A DNA stretch of 10,309 bases from Candidatus Krumholzibacteriia bacterium. GTDB lineage: Bacteria > Krumholzibacteriota > Krumholzibacteriia > LZORAL124-64-63. The first letter of the stretch is position 1. The number at the start of each line of letters is the position of its first letter. Below, piece after piece: positions 5,845-10,309 of the stretch. A model generated the notes under the pieces. That model did not search any database. It saw only the letters and a list, made by a program, of their open reading frames with translations, and was not told where the DNA came from. The stretch spans positions 1 through 10,309 of the forward strand of contig JAUUYW010000093.1 of the NCBI GenBank assembly GCA_030590265.1, read 5' to 3'. The translations under genes were made by a program, and so were the position numbers.

Positions 5845-8010
5845 TTACTCCACAGCCAGAGGGAAACCCGCAGCCTCCCAGGCCAACATGCCGCCCTTGA
5901 GATTGAACACTCGCGTCTGCCCGTAGTCCTGCATGATCACCGCGGCCAGGGCGCTGCGACGACCAATGCGGCTGACAAATACCACCGACTGTTCCGTAGT
6001 CACCAGGGGCACATCGTCCGCCAGCATGCGCAGGGGCATATTGGTGGATCCCGGAATATGCCATTTTTTGAATTCCGAAGGCTCCCGCACATCGAGCAGA
6101 ACCATTTCGTCGTAGGGGTCATCCAGCAAAAGTTTCAGGGTTGTGGGAGTGACCGTATCAATCTCGTGATCAGGGATGTCTGTATCTTCGGGAAGGTGCG
6201 CCGCGTGATCATCCTTGGGCAGAGCCTGGCACTCGGCGAAGACCCGTTCCTGGCAGTCATACACGCAGAATCCAGGGTGCAGGACCTTGTGGAAGAGATG
6301 ACTGATGGTGTCGGATTCATTGAGAATATTGTCCAGGCCAAGGAACTCGTCAAAACCGTAAAGACGAATCATCTCCTTAACTTTTGGGCGCACGCCATCG
6401 AGGAAAACATCGCCCCCGCGACGACGATAGCCGGCCACCACACCGCTGAGCATGTGAATGCCGCTGACATCGCAATGGTCCACCATGTGCAAGCGCAGGA
6501 GCAGGAATTTCTGTCGGGGATGTGTCTCCTGGTTCAGCCGGATCTGCTCTTCCACATGGTGCACGGCTCCAAAATAAAGAGACCCTTCAACCCGGATAAT
6601 TCCCAGTTGTGGACACACCGACTTGTGGGGTGCAGGTTCGAAATGACGGAAACTGCTGTCGGGTATAACCGAGACCACTGTCGGAGTGGAGGTCTTGATG
6701 AGATAGCGGGCAAAAGAGACCAGCATGCCGGCCAGCACGGCAAATTCCAGGGGTAGCAAAATCGTCGCCAACATGGTTGAAATCATGACCGAGCTGTCGC
6801 CGAAACTGGTTTGCAAAATCTTCTTCATTTCCTGACGATCAACCATATAGTAGGCGGTGACCAGCAAGACACCCGCCAGGGCAGTTCGCGGCAAATACAC
6901 GGCCAAAGGTGCAAACGCCAACATGGCCACCAGCACAAAGAGTCCTGAAAAGACATTGGCCAAAGGTGTGCGGCCACCGGCTTCATAGTTGATGGCCGAC
7001 CTGGTGAAAGACCCGCTAACAGTGTATCCGGAGAAGAAACCCGCCGCGATGCTGGCCAAACCTTGTCCCACAAATTCCTGGTTGCTCAACAAATGCTGAC
7101 CGCTGCGGGCGGCAATGCTGCGGGCACTGCTGATGGCTTCCACCAGACCAATGGCGGATACGGCCAGGGCACCGGCGGTCAGTTTCCAGAACAAGTCGGG
7201 CGAAAGCAGAGGCAGTCCCTTGAGAGGCGGCAAAGTTCGGGGGATGGCGCCCAGCACCTGAACACCCTGCTCGTCCAGTTTGAGCACTCCGGTGACAACC
7301 GAAGCAGCCACCATGCCCACCAGGGCCGCCGGCAATTTGCTCATGAATTTTTTCAGCACCCCTACCAGAACTATGGTGCCCAGTCCCAGATACATGCTGG
7401 GCAGGTGCAACTGATCCAGGTTGGCCACCAGGGCGCGGATGGTTTCAATGATCTCGGGAGAGGCGGGCAGTTCCACCCGCAACAGATGTTTCAATTGGTT
7501 CAGACTGATCAGGATACCGGCCCCCGCGGTGAAACCCACCACCACGCTGTCGGCCACAAAGTTGACCAGCACCCCCAGACGCGCCATGCCCATGACCAGT
7601 TTGATCAGGCCCACCAGCACAGCCAGGTAACCGGCGGCTGCAATGAATTCAGGAGTTCCCGGCTGAGCCACCGTCACCAGCGAGGCCAGAACCAGCAAAC
7701 TGCTGGCGTTGGTCGGTCCCGTGTGCAAATGCAGGCTGCTTCCCCACAGCGCGCCCACGATGGCCCCGACAATGGCGGCGTACAGGCCCACTTCCGGGGG
7801 AAGTTCGGCGATCATGGCGTAGGCAATAGCTTGGGGCAACAGGACCACGGCAATGGTCAGCCCAGCCACCATGTCCGGCCTGAGGTCAGCCAGTTTGTAG
7901 GCCTTGAGCATGGCAACAGGATGCAACAGGAAGGAAGAGTCTTCCCTGTGCCTGTGTTTCATACCAGCCCAAAAGCGGACTTTGCTGGCTCCATCCTGTT
8001 TGGCTGTCAC
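5845..8010 (-). CDS. SulP anion transporter fused to STAS and rhodanese domains
   Basis: This encodes 721 residues, an inner-membrane anion transporter (SulP/SLC26 family; sulfate, bicarbonate or other anions). Residues about 30-440 are the multi-helix transport domain, with GLYAAIVGAIVGALWGSS (75-92), GPTNASSLLV (98-107) and the SulP hallmark SGSFTRSAINYEAGGRTPLA (332-351). Residues about 465-575 are a STAS domain (DHCDVSGIHML, Ser516 at the usual phosphorylatable position). A linker has Cys582, Cys586 and Cys594, a pattern I have seen in other SulP tails. Residues about 615-720 are a rhodanese domain (LLDVREPSEFKKWHIPGSTN), but its active loop reads VSRIGRRS, with Ser680 where the Cys nucleophile should be. 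Sulfur transfer is therefore unlikely and the domain may be a binding module. Translation starts at GTG 8010, overlapping the upstream glpX stop as GTGA; an ATG at 7962 is an alternative. Substrate unknown. Confidence 0.9.
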   Translation of the reverse strand: MTAKQDGASKVRFWAGMKHRHREDSSFLLHPVAMLKAYKLADLRPDMVAGLTIAVVLLPQAIAYAMIAELPPEVGLYAAIVGAIVGALWGSSLHLHTGPTNASSLLVLASLVTVAQPGTPEFIAAAGYLAVLVGLIKLVMGMARLGVLVNFVADSVVVGFTAGAGILISLNQLKHLLRVELPASPEIIETIRALVANLDQLHLPSMYLGLGTIVLVGVLKKFMSKLPAALVGMVAASVVTGVLKLDEQGVQVLGAIPRTLPPLKGLPLLSPDLFWKLTAGALAVSAIGLVEAISSARSIAARSGQHLLSNQEFVGQGLASIAAGFFSGYTVSGSFTRSAINYEAGGRTPLANVFSGLFVLVAMLAFAPLAVYLPRTALAGVLLVTAYYMVDRQEMKKILQTSFGDSSVMISTMLATILLPLEFAVLAGMLVSFARYLIKTSTPTVVSVIPDSSFRHFEPAPHKSVCPQLGIIRVEGSLYFGAVHHVEEQIRLNQETHPRQKFLLLRLHMVDHCDVSGIHMLSGVVAGYRRRGGDVFLDGVRPKVKEMIRLYGFDEFLGLDNILNESDTISHLFHKVLHPGFCVYDCQERVFAECQALPKDDHAAHLPEDTDIPDHEIDTVTPTTLKLLLDDPYDEMVLLDVREPSEFKKWHIPGSTNMPLRMLADDVPLVTTEQSVVFVSRIGRRSALAAVIMQDYGQTRVFNLKGGMLAWEAAGFPLAVE
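5848..5851 (-). promoter_or_regulatory. Ribosome binding site deciding the eamA start
   Basis: GGAG on the minus strand overlaps the last Glu codon and stop of the SulP gene and lies seven bases before TTG 5840. It supports TTG 5840 as the original eamA start and implies coupling to translation of the transporter. Confidence 0.6.
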
Positions 8011-9002
8011 TTCAACCTGTGCTCCGTTTTGACGATGCGCCTGGTCCCGGTTTCCGAACGCAGGGCCAGTGAGTGGGTGGTCACCAAATCACCGTGGTAA
8101 TGAACTCCATCGAGGATCACACTGTCGGTAATACCGGTGGCGCAAAAATAAACCGACTCGCCCTTGACCATGTCTTCAGCTGTGAGGATTTGTTTGAAAT
8201 CCAGGCCGGCATCCTTGCAGGCCTGATTTTCTTCGTCGTTTTGGGGTGCAATGCGAGCAAGAATCTGGCCGCCCATGACCTTGACCGCGCAGGCAGCCAC
8301 CAATCCTTCGGCCGCCCCGCCGGTGCCCATCAGAACATCGACTTCACCACCTTCGTAACCGGCCATCAGGGCACCGGCCACATCCCCGCCTTCACGCAGA
8401 AAAACTCTGGCACCCGCCCTACGAATTTCTTCGATCAGTTTTTCATGACGTTTTCGTTTGAGCACGAAGACCACCAGATCCCGCACTTCTTTTTCTTTTT
8501 GCCGGGCGATGAGGGCCAGGGTCCAGGCCGGAGGCGCGTCCAGGGCTTCCGGCCCCAAAGCTCCCGCCACTTCCCGATCCACCACCAGTTTTTCCAGATA
8601 AACGGCCGGGCCCGGGCGCCACATGGTTCCGGCTTTGGACAGAGCCGCCACACTGAGAGCTCCCGGCATGCCTTCGCTCACCAGACCCGCTCCATCGATG
8701 GCGTTCAACTCCACATCCATTTCCGGCCCCTGACCAGTGCCAACAGCAGCTCCGCTATCCAGGGGGAAATTTTCATGGTGACGGCCTTCTTCACCACTGA
8801 TCACCCTGCCCTTGAGTGGCAGCAGGTTGATGGCCGCGGCCATGGCATCCTGGGCCGCGTGGTCGGCTTCGGTGGCTGCATCCAGCCCCATCCAGCGACC
8901 GGCGGCCAGAGCCGCAGCTTCGGTGATGCGCATCAGACCCAGTCCCGGGTGATGCGGTGGCGTCAGTTTTTCGCCTCGTATTTCCGGTGGGAATTGACTC
9001 AT
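8007..9002 (-). CDS. glpX: GlpX / class II fructose-1,6-bisphosphatase homologue with altered active site
   Basis: This is a 331-residue member of the GlpX family, which hydrolyses fructose 1,6-bisphosphate in gluconeogenesis with Mg or Mn. The fold is clear throughout: RITEAAALAAGRWMG (25-39), ADHAAQDAM (46-54), VYLEKLVV (134-141), RKRHEKLIEEI (183-193), GTGGAAEGLVAA (226-237), NDEENQACKDAG (255-266) and FCATGITDS (286-294). However, the family motif DPIEGT, which supplies two metal ligands and the catalytic Thr (Asp85, Glu88, Thr90 in the E. coli enzyme), reads NAIDGA at residues 100-105. The GEGE segment is rearranged to GEEG at 70-73, and the PDGD substrate loop reads EGGD at 204-207. Several conserved acidic residues survive. 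It may be inactive, have another substrate, or act as a sensor. GGAG stands eight bases before the ATG. Its stop overlaps the SulP start codon. Confidence 0.88.
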   Translation of the reverse strand: MSQFPPEIRGEKLTPPHHPGLGLMRITEAAALAAGRWMGLDAATEADHAAQDAMAAAINLLPLKGRVISGEEGRHHENFPLDSGAAVGTGQGPEMDVELNAIDGAGLVSEGMPGALSVAALSKAGTMWRPGPAVYLEKLVVDREVAGALGPEALDAPPAWTLALIARQKEKEVRDLVVFVLKRKRHEKLIEEIRRAGARVFLREGGDVAGALMAGYEGGEVDVLMGTGGAAEGLVAACAVKVMGGQILARIAPQNDEENQACKDAGLDFKQILTAEDMVKGESVYFCATGITDSVILDGVHYHGDLVTTHSLALRSETGTRRIVKTEHRLK

Positions 9003-9074
9003 GACTGATTCTCCGGTTGGGGACTTGTTTTCCAGGTCATCTTAACGTGAGCCGGTCTCAGCGTCAGTCTAAAT

Positions 9075-9785
9075 TCAGCTTTTGTTGAGAAAAGCGGCCA
9101 CCAGGTCCGGATGATTACTGATGAAAGCGTCCACCCCTGCTTCCTGGAGTCGTTTCATTTCATTTTCCTGGTTCACTGTCCAGACGTGAATTTCTTTGCC
9201 GGATGCGTGGGCGCGTTGAACTCGATCGGCGGTGACCATGGTTTTCTCGAGACTGAGCACGGCAACCCTGCTTTCCAGCAACCCATCGTGCCAGCCGCCT
9301 TTGCCAACAATGTAACCGACCTTCAATTCCGGTGCGAGATCCAGCAAGCGATCAATGATGGCATGATCGAAAGAAGTCAGCAGGCACCATTGGGCACAAT
9401 CCAGCTGCCTTAGTTTTTTGAGCACAAGTTGTTCCAGATCGCGTTCATGCCCGTGCAGTTTCAGCTCGAGGTTTAGTCTCAACTGGCCGTCCATGGCGTT
9501 GATGACATCTTCCAAAGTTGGAATTTGTTCCCCTTGGAATTTTTCTGAAAACCAGGATCCCATGTCCAGGCTTTGTAGTTCTTTCAGGGATTTGCCCCAC
9601 AACGGACCACTGCCGTTGCTCGTTCGGTCGAGATCATCATCATGGAAAAGGACAAGTTCATCGTCGGCGGTTTGTTGAAGGTCGATTTCGGCCATGGTTG
9701 CGCCCAGTTTGGCAGCCAACTGCAAGGCCGCCAGGGTGTTTTCCGGAGCTAGTGCGGAAGCTCCTCTGTGTGCGCAATTGATCAT
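9075..9785 (-). CDS. ugpQ: Cytoplasmic glycerophosphodiester phosphodiesterase (UgpQ-like)
   Basis: This 236-residue protein is a GDPD-family TIM-barrel enzyme that splits glycerophosphodiesters into glycerol 3-phosphate and an alcohol, a metal-dependent reaction. The motif HRGASALAPENT (6-17) carries the catalytic His6. Glu33 and Asp35 in AEIDLQ are metal ligands and His48 in LFHDDDLDRT is the second catalytic His. Glu107 in LNLELKLHG is a further metal ligand. HVWTVN and the closing VDAFISNHPD match the C-terminal end of the barrel. There is no signal peptide and the length matches cytosolic UgpQ rather than periplasmic GlpQ. It lies 72 bases upstream of the glpX homologue on the same strand, so co-transcription is likely. 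Upstream of the ATG the ribosome site is weak (AAAGG, about 12 bases away). All key residues appear present. Confidence 0.93.
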   Translation of the reverse strand: MINCAHRGASALAPENTLAALQLAAKLGATMAEIDLQQTADDELVLFHDDDLDRTSNGSGPLWGKSLKELQSLDMGSWFSEKFQGEQIPTLEDVINAMDGQLRLNLELKLHGHERDLEQLVLKKLRQLDCAQWCLLTSFDHAIIDRLLDLAPELKVGYIVGKGGWHDGLLESRVAVLSLEKTMVTADRVQRAHASGKEIHVWTVNQENEMKRLQEAGVDAFISNHPDLVAAFLNKS

Positions 9786-9893
9786 CCTGATGGTTTTACC
9801 TTTGTTAGATGGTTAGGTAGGAAGCGAGTTGGATGCCTCTTCCTTAATTATTTAGACCTTTTTGGATCATACAACCATTGCCAAATTAAACCA

Positions 9894-10309
9894 TCATCTA
9901 ATGCCAGGTGATGAATTCCAGGAATAAACTGCAGAGGGTGCCTTGACCATGAAACCACCCTTTTTTGCATGAACCAAAGCGTGGCAACAACTGCAGAGCA
10001 CTTGCAAATTGGATGGATCATTTGATCCGCCCATAGCGCGGGGGATTATGTGATGCACCTCAAGAAAACAAGTATTATGGCATCCAGGCATTTGGCATTG
10101 ATGACGGGCACGAGTAAAAACCAGATTCCTGATTGATGGAGCAATGGCAGAAGTATTGCGTTCTCCAGGTTTGCCAATAGTGCAATCGCATTGAATTCTC
10201 TCCAGTTCCGCGTCTCCAATCTCCAATTCGCCCTTGTTGGTCTGCACTCTGGCCGAGTTGCATTCCGGGCAATGGTGAACATGAAGTTGAACTGGTGGTT
10301 TGTTATTTC
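9894..10309 (-). CDS. HNH endonuclease domain protein, C-terminal part (runs off the right edge)
   Basis: The frame is open from the right edge to a TGA at 9894, about 137 visible residues, so the true start lies outside; the GTG at 10247 is not a likely start because conserved sequence continues upstream of it. A CPEC knuckle (within VHHCPECNSA) precedes the linker. The HNH nuclease motif then follows in order: CQMPGC, LEVHHIIPRAMGGSNDPSNL, and LCSCCHALVH. The paired His, the central Asn and the final His are the metal-binding and catalytic set, and the Cys pairs (CX4C and CX2C) would hold a structural zinc. This tail architecture is familiar from the large HNH proteins common in Myxococcus-like and actinobacterial genomes, often thought to be mobile or defence-related. 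Role here is unknown. It is followed after 108 bases by the phosphodiesterase gene. Confidence 0.9.
   Translation of the reverse strand, partial: NNKPPVQLHVHHCPECNSARVQTNKGELEIGDAELERIQCDCTIGKPGERNTSAIAPSIRNLVFTRARHQCQMPGCHNTCFLEVHHIIPRAMGGSNDPSNLQVLCSCCHALVHAKKGGFMVKAPSAVYSWNSSPGIR

Noticed and set aside
7063..8100. Long plus-strand open frame (345 codons) opposite the SulP gene
   Set aside because: Its translation is rich in Gln, His and Gly without any recognisable domain, as expected from the antisense of a GC-rich membrane protein gene. The minus strand encodes a clear SulP protein.
8073..9008. Long plus-strand open frame opposite glpX
   Set aside because: It mirrors the glpX coding frame, has no domain and no ribosome site, and the minus-strand protein is clearly GlpX-like.
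9003..9074. Terminator between the phosphodiesterase and glpX genes
   Set aside because: Only a 4-bp TGAG/CTCA stem near 9048-9060 was found, with no T-run, so read-through to glpX is more likely.

Overview
All genes in this window lie on the minus strand. The organism is probably a Gram-negative bacterium of moderate GC content (about half GC by eye). It has a lipobox lipoprotein and a well-formed sigma-54-type promoter. The phylum cannot be fixed from sequence alone; the gene types would suit a deltaproteobacterial or FCB-type lineage, but this is a guess.

Layout in the direction of transcription, from the right edge. (1) The C-terminal part of an HNH endonuclease runs in from beyond the window (9894-10309). 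(2) A compact cluster follows: a UgpQ-like glycerophosphodiester phosphodiesterase (9075-9785), a GlpX/class II fructose-bisphosphatase homologue (8007-9002), a SulP anion transporter fused to STAS and rhodanese domains (5845-8010, overlapping the glpX stop by four bases), and a DMT/EamA permease (4962-5840) interrupted by an in-frame TAA at codon 36. (3) A 193-bp, almost perfectly self-complementary element (4772-4964) follows; its last three bases are the stop codon of the EamA gene. (4) A 200-bp regulatory stretch carries dyad sites and a sigma-54-type promoter, then a hairpin-rich leader of about 294 nt, then ilvE (3206-4279) and its terminator hairpin. (5) A 679-residue lipoprotein with a Big2-like domain and a long beta-rich region (837-2876). 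(6) A 363-bp gap with a 13-bp-stem inverted repeat, then the start of an AAA/Orc1-like ATPase (1-473), apparently read from a leaderless transcript.

Functional reading: ilvE makes branched-chain amino acids and appears to be under sigma-54/enhancer-binding-protein control. In the glpX-sulP-eamA cluster, decay or repurposing is visible three times. The GlpX homologue lacks a metal ligand and the catalytic Thr, the rhodanese domain has Ser in place of its Cys nucleophile, and eamA has a nonsense codon. GlpX and SulP may be coupled by translation, so the degenerate domains could be sensors or binding partners for the transporter; that is inference. The most unusual items are the 193-bp element, whose only stem imperfections over 51 pairs are G-U wobbles on one strand, and the degenerate GlpX beside the SulP fusion.
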